Positions 24,074 through 36,500 of a DNA stretch of 64,000 nt are shown piece by piece (position 1 is the stretch's first letter; each line of letters starts with the position of its first letter). Below the pieces are notes generated by a model that was given only the letters and a program-made list of their open reading frames with translations, was not told the DNA's origin and searched no databases. The stretch comes from Haemaphysalis longicornis (taxonomy: Eukaryota; Arthropoda; Arachnida; Ixodida; Ixodidae): the NCBI GenBank assembly GCA_013339765.2, contig CM023450.1, forward strand, positions 103,150,344 through 103,214,343, in the 5' to 3' direction. Both the position numbers and the translations under genes were made by a program.

Positions 24074-26689
24074 GTGCCTGTTCAATTTATCAGCTGACAT
24101 TGTTCTCGAGCTTATTTGACCCAGTCGTGTCAAGTTTGGCGACACTCGTTTTTCTGCCAGTAGGACTGGTCCTCCTACACAAGATGGCACCACGCGGGGC
24201 TCTGCCCCTTGTCCAGACGCTGTCGGCAGGACGGGCGCGATCCTTGCGTCCACCTCGCGAGCCTCTGCATCCCGCTTGGCCGGAGTCGGCGTCACCACAG
24301 AGGAGGCTTACTGACCAGCTGGAGGCAACGCTGCAGTTGGGTCCTTGCGGTAACAACTGGGACGTGAGCCATCTGTGCACTGGAAGAAAAGTGAGACGCG
24401 AAAGCTTTGTTCCACATGCCTTAGCAAGGACTCCGGCAGACAGGGTAAGGAGAAAGGGCAGGGAAACCATCGCCTCCACTTTGCCTTTTTGGCGCGCAGT
24501 ACAAAGCCTCGTTCGCCCATGCTTCACATTCCGCGGGGGAGGCCTGGCTGATCCTTTACGAACAACCAACTCGTTTTGATGCAAACTTATTGCTCTGTAA
24601 CGTAGTACAGCTACAAGAAAAGTTGCCGTACTGTCACACGTGGGAGGATTGTTTTAAGAGCTTCCACAAAGCCCTCAAAGATCTATTCGCGTGAAGCAAC
24701 CACCGCGTCCACCCGCTTTTATTGAACAACGCCTTGTTTTTCTTGTCCCTGCGATTTTCAGACCAGTTAGACGTTGTTTGCAGGAAGCTTTGCTGCTTCA
24801 ACGAATCTCCGTCCTCGCTTCGCTTTTAAAGCGACTAGCTTGACTGTCATATATTCGCTTGCCGCGTGGTAATCTTCTTAGCACGGTTTTTCCTAAAGGA
24901 GTTCTTACAAAAACCCTTTTAGCAAAGTGGCGTTGTTGAGCGACATTGAAGGGACGAAGAATCGAAACTGCTTGCACCCTGGCTTTCAGAAAGGATTGTC
25001 GTTTAGCAGCTATATTGTGTCTAGAAGCGGAAAGTCTGCGGAGTGCAGTCTTTTTTACAAAGTCGTTTCCCTGCCCCTTTTCCTTTCTCTCTCTGTCTGC
25101 CTCCGAGCATTAAGCATGTGTCATACCACAGACAATAAAATCAAGTGTTGGTGGGAAGCCCATCTGGTTAGGGAAATGCACGACACCAATTAAAAACTGA
25201 CACTGATCACGAAGTCGCGGGACGGGACACCTTGACAATGGATACCGTCATTTGAGGAATAATAATACTGTAGTCATTTCCTTCATTAGAAATGAGTCCA
25301 CTATTCGGCCTTAAAGCCGTTTTTAAAGTAGTGTTTACCTGACATTTTACCCAGTTTAAGTATTTGCCTATTTTGTGTTTGTTAAGTGTTTTTTTTTAAT
25401 TTTTAAATGTTTAAAGCACTGCTTACCTGGCCAAATTCCTTTTCCGATAATTCGCAGCACGCCCGGCTGTCATTAATTCACAGGAAATAGTCTGTTTCAT
25501 TATACGCAGAACCTTTCTTTATAAAGACAAGAAAAGCAAGCGGGCGGAAAGGCACTGTTTCACGCGAAATATTTACTTGTTTACACAGGAACTCCACTCA
25601 TCATAGCCGCAAGGCGGAGGGTTATGGCGTGGGAAAAGAAAGAAGCTGTAGATTGATGTAATACACACGGTTGCTGATGGCTGCGAGAGCCATTACGCGA
25701 CAGCAACCACTTGGGGCATTCTCAGGGGATCATAACGGAAACGTGCGCTACCGTCGATCACTTGCCTCCGCAACGTTAGTTGTGGAGTTGATAGCCGCCA
25801 TCGGGTCGCGAATACCTGCCCGCGTCCTGAGCTAATTGCGTGCGTGCCTTGTGCTTCACAAAATGTTACTCGCGCAGTTGGGGAGGGCTAGAGCTAGGAT
25901 TCGCTTGAGCAAGAGCCGTAACCTAATTGTTCTACAGGGTGAAGAACCGGCTTGAGCTAATATTCGAAACTTTAGATACAAACTGAATGGTTCCCCTATC
26001 CGCATTCGATACGCAGTTGTGATATCCTATATCTTTAAAGTATGTAGTTTTTGCCAGCATATTCGGAAGAACTAGAAATATGTGGGCTCGCATCGAATAA
26101 CAACTTGGCTACACCCCACAAAACACAGCGTCAAATAACGAATGCTAACTCGTTGTCACTCATTAGCGAACGGGTTAGTGCAAATAGCTCTTCTTGTTTT
26201 TGTTTGCTTTTTCGCTTAGTTTCATTGTGGCCACATGGTTACAATTATCAATAGCGTTGCGTGTTTTAAAACATATAGGGAGGAAATATGCGGTAAGCCA
26301 TAATTTTTTCAGTCTTTATATGCGCTAGAACAAAAAGAATGGTGCAGCTTGTATTACTGGTGCAAGGCTGGAGAAACCGCAGAGCTGGCAGACCAGGAGA
26401 AACCGCAGAGCTTTCCCTTCGTCAGAGACAGGCTCTTGCGCCTCACATTTATTTCTGCACTTGCCGCTAAAAGTTCTCCATGTCTGGCAGGCCCGGACCG
26501 TTTTGTTCGCAGCTTTTTGGCTTCGCGAACTCGGCGGCTTTAGCCCGAAATCGCCGTCTGTGCTCCCCACTTCAGCTCCCCGTGCTCCCCTGCGTCTGAG
26601 CTTCTCGGCGTAAAACTCCCGTAAACACAATCTCTCCAATGTTATTCACAGCATGTTTACCAGAAGTATTCAGAACATTGGATTGGTGA
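24074..26689. other. Unassigned sequence
   Basis: Frames of 160-230 codons near 24090-24584 look long only because they are joined to the microsatellite; the GC-rich part beyond it is open on both strands without a domain I recognise. The rest (24600-26690) is AT-rich with nothing supported. A hidden exon at 24100-24580 is possible but unproven. Confidence 0.45.
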
Positions 26690-27522
26690 CAGGTGGTAGT
26701 AATTGTTAATGGAGAATACCTCAGTAACCTCAGATTTTGCCGATGACGTTGCCTTGCTAAGTAACTCGGGGGACGAATTGCAAAACATGCTTACTGCACA
26801 GGACAAACAGAGTAGAACCGTGGGCCTGAAAATTAATATGTAGAAAACTAGAGTAATGATCAATAACCTCGGGGCAGCACAGCGGTTTGATATAGGTGAC
26901 GAGGCAGTGAAAGTGGTAAGCGAATATATCTACTTAGGCCAAGTTGTGACCCCGGATCCATACCATGGGGCAGAGATATTTATAAGGACAAGAATGGGGT
27001 GGAGTGCATACGGTAGGCATTCTCAGATAATGAATGGCAGCCTACCATTTTCCCTCAAGAAGAAAGTGTATGACAGCTGCATCTTACGGGTACTCACCTA
27101 CGCGGCAGAAACTTGGAGGCTCTCTAAGAGGGTTCAACTTAAATTAGGGACTACTCAGCGAGCAATGGAACGGAAGGTGATAGGTGTAACATTAAGGGAC
27201 AAGAAGAGAGCGGAGCGGACCAGGGAACAAACGCGTGTTAAGGACATATTGTAGAAGTTACAAAGAAGAAATGGACATGGGCAGGGCATGTAATGCGAGG
27301 GCAAGATATCCCTTGATCATTAAGGGTAACACAGTGGATCCCTAGAGAATGCAAGCGTGGTAGGGGACGGCAGAACGTTAGATGTGCAGATGAGATCAAG
27401 AAGTTTGCGGCGATAAATTGGTCGCAGTTAGCACAGTAGCAGGATCATTAGAGATTAAGGGGAGGGGCTTTTGCCCTGCAGTGGGCGTAGATAGGCTGGT
27501 GATGATGATGATGATGATAAAA
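26690..27522 (+). mobile_element. RTE-type LINE, 5'-truncated 3' end
   Basis: The plus strand reads YLSNLRFADDVALLSNSGD at 26717-26770, with the RT catalytic box FADD at 26735-26746, then after one stop KTRVMINNLG, EYIYLGQVVTPDPYHGAEI, GWSAYGRHSQIMNGSLPFSL, LRVLTYAAETWRLSKR and QRAMERKVIGVTLRDKKRA. This is the usual order of the RTE/BovB RT C-terminal part common in ticks. Further decayed pieces follow to the ATGATG repeat at about 27499-27518, the tail type expected for RTE elements. The 5' end, with endonuclease and RT fingers, is missing, and stops at 26840 and 27252 make it inactive. Confidence 0.85.
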
Positions 27523-29255
27523 ATTGACAGAGTAGAGCCGAAGTTGTGTTTACACACTTTGCCAATGTTATCGGTCATTTGATATAGACGGGCAAGGACG
27601 CAGCATATTCCCGCTACGTTCTCTCTTGCATACTTCCAACGCAGTAGGTACGAGAAAGTAACCTGAGGTCTTTCCTAACTATCAGATACTTTCCCCTTTT
27701 GCTGCTGCAAACAGTTGAGCTATTCTTTTTTTGGCGTGTAAATTCGCATTCCCTTGTAACTTTAAAATCCCCTAGTAAGCGGCAGCCGCACTGACTCCTC
27801 AATCGTACTTGCCTTTGTCGGGGTGTCGCTAGCGTCCGTCTGAGCCCCGCGCCATCGATCATTTATATATATGATCGCTTAGGCGTGATTTGCCTCAACT
27901 CTATCATGGTCCAGTTGGGTAAATCCCTTACTGATGTGCTGATACAGCATCATTCAATGAGAAATATGAGACGCAATGCGCTGAAATTTGTATTTCCACA
28001 TGAGCGCTTCTTTTGATAACATTCAGAAAGACAGAAACGTGTTAAATGCCTACTTGAGAAAAAAAAATATTAGAGATATAAAGGGTAGACGTCTTTGTAC
28101 GGTTTTAATAAGTATTATTCAGTTATTGCACCATGTAACATCCGCTAGCCTGTATTACCTATGGAATTCCTGCGAAGTATTTGTAGTCGATGACTTCAAG
28201 CGGGCCTATATTACCCTGAACGGCGCGCATAATTACAGCGCTCATTGACCACAGACATGCCAAGAGCATCCTTGCTATTTTCGCGCTGTAATCTGGCTGC
28301 AACGATGGATACCCAACTAGCCTATGCTTAGAACGCTCGATCCGTAGATGGCGGGTTCTAATCGCTACCTCCGGGTGCCCATGTCTCAATTATTCTTTTT
28401 TATCGAAGATATTTTAAAGCGTATTTTTATAAAAGGTCACCAGCTTCCCCCGAGCTTTCATTGGTGTTCTTGCCTGCATTTTTTCAGTGCTAATTGCGAC
28501 AGACCACCATTCCCGAAAGTGATAAGCTAAATGCTTAGCTCATGGCCGTAGTTCTGGCACTCTTTGGGCTATAGGTAGCATAACCGGGAACTCGGCAAGA
28601 CGACTGCTTCTCATATATAAAATAGATATCGCGGGCCGAACTGCGGTTCACAAGGAAGGTCCTTTTCAGTGCCAACCGTTCTGAGTTACTGTACCCAGCA
28701 GTTTGGCGTTGGAAATGATACCACCAAATCAATTGCTTTTCATTTAGATTCGTTAAGGGGTGAACCTTTTATTAATCATGACACTCTTTTAAACGTGTGT
28801 ACCGGAAATATCTTGGGAAAAACAAATTTTGCACCTTTGCATGCCTGAATATTATTGGGAGCTCGTGAGAACAGGTGTAACCATTTAAACCTTGTTACGG
28901 GAAACATCTTTAACCATTCCGTTGTTTGAAAGCGAAGCTGTTGAGCAAATCATTTTTGTATGATGTCCGCAGTTAAAACATACAAAGAAAAGGCCAAGCG
29001 CTCGTGAACACGCGCCTCAAGCGCACATTCCTCAAGCTAGGCATGGCCACGTAGGAAAATTGGCCAACATTGGCCACAAAAAAAAAAAAAAAAAACTTTA
29101 GCGTTTGCGGTAGCGTGGCAACACTTGCTCGGAACGAGAAAGACACGTCGTAGCGTACGCCCTCGTGTCGTCGTGCGCATGTGCTCTGTACCTCAGAAGA
29201 GCTGCGACTTGAGTACTTGAATGTGGAAACGGCTGTAGATGACCATTGACTCCAC
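27523..29255. other. Unassigned sequence with one dispersed repeat
   Basis: Nothing coding recognised. The stretch 28925-29095 resembles 42720-42885: both carry a CGAAGCT...GTTG block, then GAAAAxGCCxAGCGCTCxTGA and an A run, so it is probably a dispersed repeat copy of unknown class. A weak tRNA-like patch lies near 28330-28385 (GGGTTCTAATCGC). Confidence 0.45.
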
Positions 29256-29414
29256 ATGGCCCGGCCCCGCATTGTTCTCACGGCCGAGGAAGAGGCCACG
29301 TTTCGAGAGGCTCGGCGTGCAAAGCATCCGCTAGAGACGATAAGTCGAGCCTGCAGATGCCGTACGAAAACGTCGACCAAAACGACGAGCTCACTCTGGC
29401 CTTGCTCAACATAA
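29256..29414 (+). CDS. Small ORF MARPRIVLTAEEE..., possible transposon-linked fragment
   Basis: ATG at 29256 opens 52 codons ending at TAA 29412-29414. The first 24 residues, MARPRIVLTAEEEATFREAR then RAKH, look protein-like: a basic start, an acidic Glu cluster, then an Arg-rich helix. The remainder (TKTSTKTTSSLW) does not, so a frameshift is likely. The N-terminus resembles the lead-in to Arg/Ala-rich repeat proteins I associate with tick repeats, similar in flavour to the ORF at 6010-6261, but I cannot name the family. It lies 5' of an AATAAA signal (29540) and a CT tail, so it may be part of a retroelement 3' region. Confidence 0.3.
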   Translation: MARPRIVLTAEEEATFREARRAKHPLETISRACRCRTKTSTKTTSSLWPCST

Positions 29415-29551
29415 CTTCATGGAAAAGCCAGCCGCCAACGTCAAACACGACACCACAACGATACTAAAAGTCAACTTTGTGTCCGTAATTGAACGGAGGA
29501 ACCAAGAAAGCGCAATGCAAAAAGCGCACGGAGTTCTCAATAAAACAAAGT

Positions 29552-29582
<31 letters not shown>

Positions 29583-29583
29583 T
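29415..29583 (+). mobile_element. Retroelement or transcript 3' end with CT tail
   Basis: AATAAAACAAAGTT at about 29539 is followed by a CT run at 29551-29580, the same tail layout as the LINE ends at 38744 and 43835. The protein part is not recognisable. The CT tail directly abuts the TTAA element copy 2. Confidence 0.4.
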
Positions 29584-29587
29584 TTAA

Positions 29588-31225
29588 AAGGACACTGAAG
29601 TGATTTGAAAACTTTGGGGGGTTTACAGCGCAAATTGAGTTCGGAGTCCGTAGGCATTGTTTCGACCACTCTGGCCGCGTTTACGCGAATTTATTTAGTA
29701 GAAAAATCAATTCGAAAATGCTGTCCTCCTCTCTTACGCTCGCCCATTTTCTGTGGCTTTTTCGTGTGACGTCAGCAGGAGATGAGCTGGAAAATGGCTG
29801 CGCTACTGCACGGTTCGCCGACCAGCCGACCTACCGATCGAGTCAGTCGGCCCAGCGTTTCGTCCCCCGGGCCGCCGACGGGTCGTCGCTATTCGCTCGC
29901 TAAATTGAAACTAAGCCACAACACCTTTGTGAATGAAAAAATGTCCCTTTTCCCTTTATTTTGTTAGTTTGTACACTGTGTCAACTCAGAGTCCGGGTCG
30001 CTCCACACAAGCGCTGCCAAGGCACATGCGACGCTTCGCTGACTTTACGCTAGTGGGAAAATCTAAGGCCAATTGAAGGCGGGAGAAGAGTCCAGCGAAG
30101 TCAATATAGGTACTAAGAAAATAAAATCACCTGAAACTTTTACCGTACAGCGAAAAACTAGGGAGCAGGAAGCACTTTTTGCGCGGGGTAAACAAGCACA
30201 GCGGTCAGCAGCACGACCGCACATCTGCGAACGCTTTTCCGTCAAAAAATGCAATTCTAGACGTGAGATATTGTGGAAGTTTGGGGACACTTACTGCAGG
30301 AGTGATATACAACAAATAGTCACATAAAGTACTTAAAAATGCTTAAAATAAATAAAAGTGTAAACTGGTCATACATTATTAACCTTGTATATCCACCCGG
30401 CCACCGCCGGCTCGTGGCCTAGCGTCTGAGGCGCTGGAATTTGTTTTGAAAGTCGCAAGTTTAATCCCCGAGGGTACATGTGTTTTTTTTTTTTTGTAAG
30501 TTGATTTTTTTGTATGCGGCCGATGTTTTCTGAACTGAGTTCACCTTTTTTGGGCCGTAACGTTCACTGCTCCCGAGCGAGATCGCAGAACGCGCGCATA
30601 CTGACAATGACGCGCTAGCAGTTCTCGTTGGCGTGCTGTTGCCACAAGCACCGACTGCTTGCGGGCAGTGGGCCCAGGCCTGAATCAGCACACCCTTGGC
30701 CTGGTGCGAACTAGCTTTTTACGAACGGGCATGAGTGAGGCAAGCTCCGAATATGCGGGAAAAGCGCATGGCATTGAGAGTCTACGGTGACGCGGGGGGC
30801 GCTCATCCACTGCGTAGGCCTCGTCTAGTGATTTCTACGATTCCAAGCCGCCCTGGGAGCTTTATCTTAGACATTTGACAGCCGACAACATGGCAGAAGC
30901 GCGGTACGGCGATAATTGAGAAATCGAGAATGCCCATCCAACAACGCCATCAGATGTCAAGCATGCTGTTTTACAGAACCGAAACCGAAACTTTTGATTG
31001 CTAACCTTGGGCATCATCCAATCACGGTGCCCCCCCTCCTGACGTCACAGCCTTTAGTTGGTGCGGCCGCCGCAAACCGCGCATAGTAGTTTTTCTTCTT
31101 TCGCGCTTTTGGGAAAATAATTACCAATTTGTCAACCGGATAAACGATGAATAGTGTGTTAATTTGAGCCAGTCTACACAGTGCAAGCAAAAACGGGAGC
31201 TTGACAAATTCACTTCAGTGTCCCT
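29588..31225. mobile_element. TTAA-flanked non-autonomous DNA transposon, copy 2 (inverted)
   Basis: The element is 1638 bp, homologous end to end with 16635-18314 in the opposite orientation. Termini are AAGGACACTGAAGTG (left, one base changed) and CACTTCAGTGTCCCT (right), with TTAA at 29584-29587 and 31226-31229. Shared interior landmarks are GTGTGACGTCAG near the left end, a tRNA-like module at 30404-30476 followed by a T run, and CCTGACGTCACAG near the right end, so a CRE-type TGACGTCA palindrome sits close to each terminus. No transposase frame is present. The last 175 bp (from 31051) form the start of the tandem duplication downstream. Confidence 0.83.
30404..30476 (+). other. tRNA-like module inside TTAA element, copy 2
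   Basis: GTGGCCTAGCGTCTGAGGCG matches the A-box side of the copy 1 module, and AAGTTTAATCCCC is a damaged B box (GTTTAATCC in place of GTTCGAATCC). A 13-base T run follows. It is likely non-functional, but its presence in both copies shows it was part of the ancestral transposon. Confidence 0.5.
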
Positions 31226-33803
31226 TTAAGGGGAAGATGACTAAAACGCGAACCCTTCTCCCACGCAACCTGAGCCAAACTCAAAGCTCAATATCCAAAC
31301 TGCTTCGAGCGTGTCGGAATGTCGAAATCGCATATACGTCGGCTTCCTAATGCGAGGGACCCGCGAGGTTCGATTCCGACCGCGGGAACCGCTTCTTTCT
31401 TGAGGCGCTCGATGTGGCTTCGCTTGTCGTCATCATCGCTTGGTGAAACTCGTTGTGTAAAGTTTGCTTCCCTGCAGTTTGTGTGAACGTGGACGACCAG
31501 CGGCATCAGTAAGGCATTCAATTATTCGCTTTAAAGAAGACACAGTTTTTCCATCTCTTCTCAGGAAGTGTTTGAATAATAATAACCATGCGCAAAACAC
31601 GGATTTCATAATCAACAGACATATAGAGGATATATTAGGATTGATGAAAACACGCTACCCACCTCACTTCGCCCGCCATAAATTTCCAAAAATACTGAAA
31701 TCACTTTTGAAGGCAGTTTAAAGAGTAGCCTTTCGATGCACAAACAACGCGAAACATTTTCTGGGTTTTAGAAATATTATAGAATTTGTGTGAACAGTTT
31801 TTAACTAGAACCGCAAATGAATGTTTCTAAAATGTGTAATGTTTCATGGAAAATTTCCGGTCATAAAAGCAAATTCAACAATGTTGTTTTTGACTTAATA
31901 TAATTTGGTTTTATATAAGTGCTATCGAGCTTAAACACCAGCATAAAAAAGCTAAAATATCGAAGTGCACATTCTTTCCGCGAGGTGTATGTTAAATAAC
32001 GCGGCATATTTCTAAACTTGGCACTCAAGGGTGTGTAGAAACTTTAAGCGTACTTTCAAAGATCCCCTCATATATCCTGGGGCTAGGAAGTTGTAGAATT
32101 CCTCCCCTCGTTTAGAAATTACTCATGCAAATCAAAAGAACTAGATAGACTAGTCTTTCTTAATAAACCCCAAAATACCGTGCACCACACAGCGAACCGG
32201 GAACTTCGGCTACAAAGACGCCTTGGTGATACTACGGCAACTACAGAGCATTGCATGCATTGCTGTGTTGTGATGACGCCCTATTCGTTTTGCACCACTG
32301 AGCTACTTAAGAAGCGAACACGTGTGCTTCTCGGGCAGTTTTTATTTCTTAAAAAGTACGTAGTGGAGGTTACGTTCAAAACGGGGGAAGAATTTCTACG
32401 TTATCCTGCGATATAATTTCTTCTCATTCTCCCTAATTAGACGCGCCTAACAACTGCAAAGATGTCAAGAGAACCGAGACTCAGAAAAAGAAATCAAACA
32501 TTTTAAGAGGTTGCCTAGTACTGCTTCCCGCGTGAGAAGTGGCGGTCTTATGAAATCGCCGAAGTGAAAGACTCTCGTGTCACACTGTATGCGGAAAAAC
32601 CTGACGTCGGTTTCGGATCCGTTTCGAACGCATGCATTGGCACCGGTGTCGGCGACCTCGGCACTGGTGGTGATACTTTTCGGCGTGGCTCCATCGAAGC
32701 GCAGCAACCGCTCAACCGTGCCTCATCGCCGTTCCGCGCACACAATTAGCGGCGATAGCATAGGAGCGTCGTGACCCCCCCCCCCCCCCCCCCCTTCCCC
32801 CTCCCCCCTCAGCCCTTCCCCAGTTGCGACTCTTTTTTCCCTTTCCCATTTTCTCCGAGAGTCCGCAAATAGGTTGAGAATCGGGTTTAACTTCAACTAG
32901 CCAAGGTGCCGTCGAGACTTCCCGATTCACCGCACCACACAGCCAAACAGGAAATAAAGAAAGCCGGAAGAATTTTATCCGCTTTTCCTACAACTACCCT
33001 AAATGAGATTTTCTAATCTCAGTGATGGGCCTTGTAGAGTGTTGGGTTCAAAATGAGCAAGCCACCGTAGCAGCACCGCTGAATCCGGTTATCGCAACCC
33101 CTCCGGACTCCCTTCAGCCAGAGACGAATACTCCTAGATTGATATTTGCTGTTTCCCCTCTCATTATCATAACTGACGCGTCCTAAATTCATTACACGCG
33201 GGCGTAAACGGCCAACCATGAGCTAAGACGAAGAATGCACCAGGATTGCGGCGAATGAAACTGGCGGCAACATTGACTTTGCGAACTCTTTCCCGTCAGT
33301 AAATACCACGATAGAATATGGACATCGCTGCCTTCAAAGCCAGTGCGCGTGTAAACAAAGCGCCGTTTTCATATTTTCGCACATTGGTAGCAGTTACAAG
33401 TCATGTGAATTAATGTGCTGAGCAGCGCGATACCGGCAGGCGGAAAGGCTGCAGCGGGCGATATGACCTAGTGTAGCCGTGACGCAACAATTAGTGAACC
33501 CATTCTGACATGCCGCACGCCTTGTAGGGATCCGACGAAGAAGCTATACCGCAGACGACGCAGCGCATGGTCAGTGCCGATTCACCGGTAATGGCGGCGA
33601 ACTTCTCAAAAGCAGTTGACGCCAATGTCACAACCATCGTGGCACTCTGAAATGACTAACGTTCTTCCATCTTTTGGGCGGGATGCACGCACTTTGCAAT
33701 ACTTGTGCAGGACAATGCCTTCGTGATCCTATAACAGCGTGTCGCTGCTGAGGCATACAGATCTAGTACATCAATTTGCAGGGGAAATTCAAGCTCAGCG
33801 ACA
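31051..33803 (+). repeat. Tandem duplication, unit A (2753 bp)
   Basis: This unit recurs directly downstream as 33804-36500. It starts inside the right end of TTAA element copy 2 and ends at ...AAGCTCAGCGACA. It contains a 20-base C run at 32775-32794 and short frames (for example 32180-32416 plus, 32465-32707 minus, 33019-33219 minus), all unrecognised and duplicated. No coding function is supported. Confidence 0.9.
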
Positions 33804-36500
33804 CCTTAGTTGGGTCGGCCGCCGCAAACCGGCATATGTTTTCTTCTTTCGCGCTTTGTAAAAATATTACCGATTTGAACCCGGATAACGAGAATAGTGG
33901 TTTTAATTTGAGCCAGTTTTTACCAGTGCAAGCAAAACGGGAGCTTGACAAATTCACTTCAGTGCCCAAGGGAAGATGACTAAAACCGCGAACCTTCTCC
34001 CACGCAACCTGAGCCAAACCAAAGCCCAATATCCCAAACGGGCTTCGAGCGTGTCGGTGTCGAAATCGCATAACCGCGGCCCTTCCCCCTAATCGGGGAC
34101 CCGCGAGGTTCGACCGACCGCGGAACCGTTTTCTTGAGGCGCCGATGGCTTCGTTGTCGTCATCATCGCTGGTAATCTTGTGTAAAGTTTGCTTCCGCAT
34201 TTGTGTAAACTGGACACCAGCGGCATCAGTGGTTCAATTTATTCGCTTTAAGAAGACCATTTTTCATCTCTTCTCAGGAAGTGTTTGAATAATATAACCA
34301 TCGCAAAACACGGATTTCATAATCAACAGACATTAGAGGATATATTAGGATTGATGAAAACACCTACCCACCTCACTTCGCCCGCCAAATTTCCAAAAAT
34401 ACTGAAATCACTTTTGAAGGCAGTTTAAAGAGTAGCCTTTCGATGCACAAACAACGCGAAACATTTTCTGGGTTTTAGAAATATTATAGAATTTGTGTGA
34501 ACAGTTTTTAACTAGAACCGCAAATGAATGTTTCTAAAATGTGTAATGTTTCATGGAAAATTTCCGGTCATAAAAGCAAATTCAACAATGTTGTTTTTGA
34601 CTTAATATAATTTGGTTTTATATAAGTGCTATCGAGCTTAAACACCAGCATAAAAAAGCTAAAATATCGAAGTGCACATTCTTTCCGCGAGGTGTATGTT
34701 AAATAACGCGGCATATTTCTAAACTTGGCACTCAAGGGTGTGTAGAAACTTTAAGCGTACTTTCAAAGATCCCCTCATATATCCTGGGGCTAGGAAGTTG
34801 GAGAATTCCTCCCCTCGTTTAGAAATTACTCATGCAAATCAAAAGAACTAGATAGACTAGTCTTTCTTAATAAACCCCAAAATACCGTGCACCACACAGC
34901 GAACCGGGAACTTCGGCTACAAAGACGCCTTGGTGATACTACGGCAACTACAGAGCATTGCATGCATTGCTGTGTTGTGATGACGCCCTATTCGTTTTGC
35001 ACCACTGAGCTACTTAAGAAGCGAACACGTGTGCTTCTCGGGCAGTTTTTATTTCTTAAAAAGTACGTAGTGGAGGTTACGTTCAAAACGGGGGAAGAAT
35101 TTCTACGTTATCCTGCGATATAATTTCTTCTCATTCTCCCTAATTAGACGCGCCTAACAACTGCAAAGATGTCAAGAGAACCGAGACTCAGAAAAAGAAA
35201 TCAAACATTTTAAGAGGTTGCCTAGTACTGCTTCCCGCGTGAGAAGTGGCGGTCTTATGAAATCGCCGAAGTGAAAGACTCTCGTGTCACACTGTATGCG
35301 GAAAAACCTGACGTCGGTTTCGGATCCGTTTCGAACGCATGCATTGGCACCGGTGTCGGCGACCTCGGCACTGGTGGTGATACTTTTCGGCGTGGCTCCA
35401 TCGAAGCGCAGCAACCGCTCAACCGTGCCTCATCGCCGTTCCGCGCACACAATTAGCGGCGATAGCATAGGAGCGTCGTGACCCCCCCCCCTTCCCCCTC
35501 CCCCGTCAGCCCTTCCCCAGTTGCGACTCTTTTTTCCCTTTCCCATTTTCTCCGAGAGTCCGCAAATAGGTTGAGAATCGGGTTTAACTTCAACTAGCCA
35601 AGGTGCCGTCGAGACTTCCCGATTCACCGCATGACACAGCCAAACAGGAAATAAAGAAAGCCGGAAGAATTTTATCCGCTTTTCCTACAACTACCCTAAA
35701 TGAGATTTTCTAATCTCAGTGATGGGCCTTGTAGAGTGTTGGGTTCAAAATGAGCAAGCCACCGTAGCAGCACCGCTGAATCCGGTTATCGCAACCCCTC
35801 CGGACTCCCTTCAGCCAGAGACGAATACTCCTAGATTGATATTTGCTGTTTCCCCTCTCATTATCATAACTGACGCGTCCTAAATTCATTACACGCGGGC
35901 GTAACCGGCCAACCATGAGCTAAGACGAAGAATGCACCAGGATTGCGGCGAATGAAACTGGCGGCAACATTGACTTTGCGAACTCTTTCCCGTCAGTAAA
36001 TACCACGATCGAATATGGACATCGCTGCCTTCAAAGCCAGTGCGCGTGTAAACAAAGCGCCGTTTTCATATTTTCGCACATTGGTAGCAGTTACAAGTCA
36101 TGTGAATTAATGTGCTGAGCAGCGCGATACCGGCAGGCGGAAAGGCTGCAGCGGGCGATATGACCTAGTGTAGCCGTGACGCAACAATTAGTGAACCCAT
36201 TCTGACATGCCGCACGCCTTGTAGGGATCCGACGAAGAAGCTATACCGCAGACGACGCAGCGCATGGTCAGTGCCGATTCACCGGTAATGGCGGCGAACT
36301 TCTCAAAAGCAGTTGACGCCAATGTCACAACCATCGTGGCACTCTGAAATGACTAACGTTCTTCCATCTTTTGGGCGGGATGCACGCACTTTGCAATACT
36401 TGTGCAGGACAATGCCTTCGTGATCCTATAACAGCGTGTCGCTGCTGAGGCATACAGATCTAGTACATCCATTTGCAGGGGAAATTCAAGCTCAGCGACA
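33804..36500 (+). repeat. Tandem duplication, unit B (2697 bp), indel-rich at its start
   Basis: Same sequence and orientation as unit A. From 34387 to the end it differs from unit A by only about seven substitutions plus a C run of 10 instead of 20 at 35482-35491. From 33804 to 34386 it has dozens of small deletions and shortened runs, for example TCAGTGCCCAAGGG against TCAGTGTCCCTTTAAGGGG, netting 46 missing bases. Such a sharp step in error rate at the junction is more like an unpolished read end at an assembly join or a retained second haplotype than a natural duplication. Confidence 0.88.

Noticed and set aside
23816..24579. ORFs of 160-234 codons with YIHT or MYVC repeats
   Set aside because: Produced by the ATGT microsatellite joined to open GC-rich DNA.
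31340..31400. B-box-like GGTTCGATTCC with flanking CCGCG/CGCGG pairing
   Set aside because: No convincing A box; probably a decayed SINE or tRNA-like fragment. Its copy in the duplicated unit has lost bases.
32180..35123. Identical 78-aa ORFs at 32180 and 34887 as evidence of conserved genes
   Set aside because: Identity is due to the tandem duplication or assembly join, not selection.
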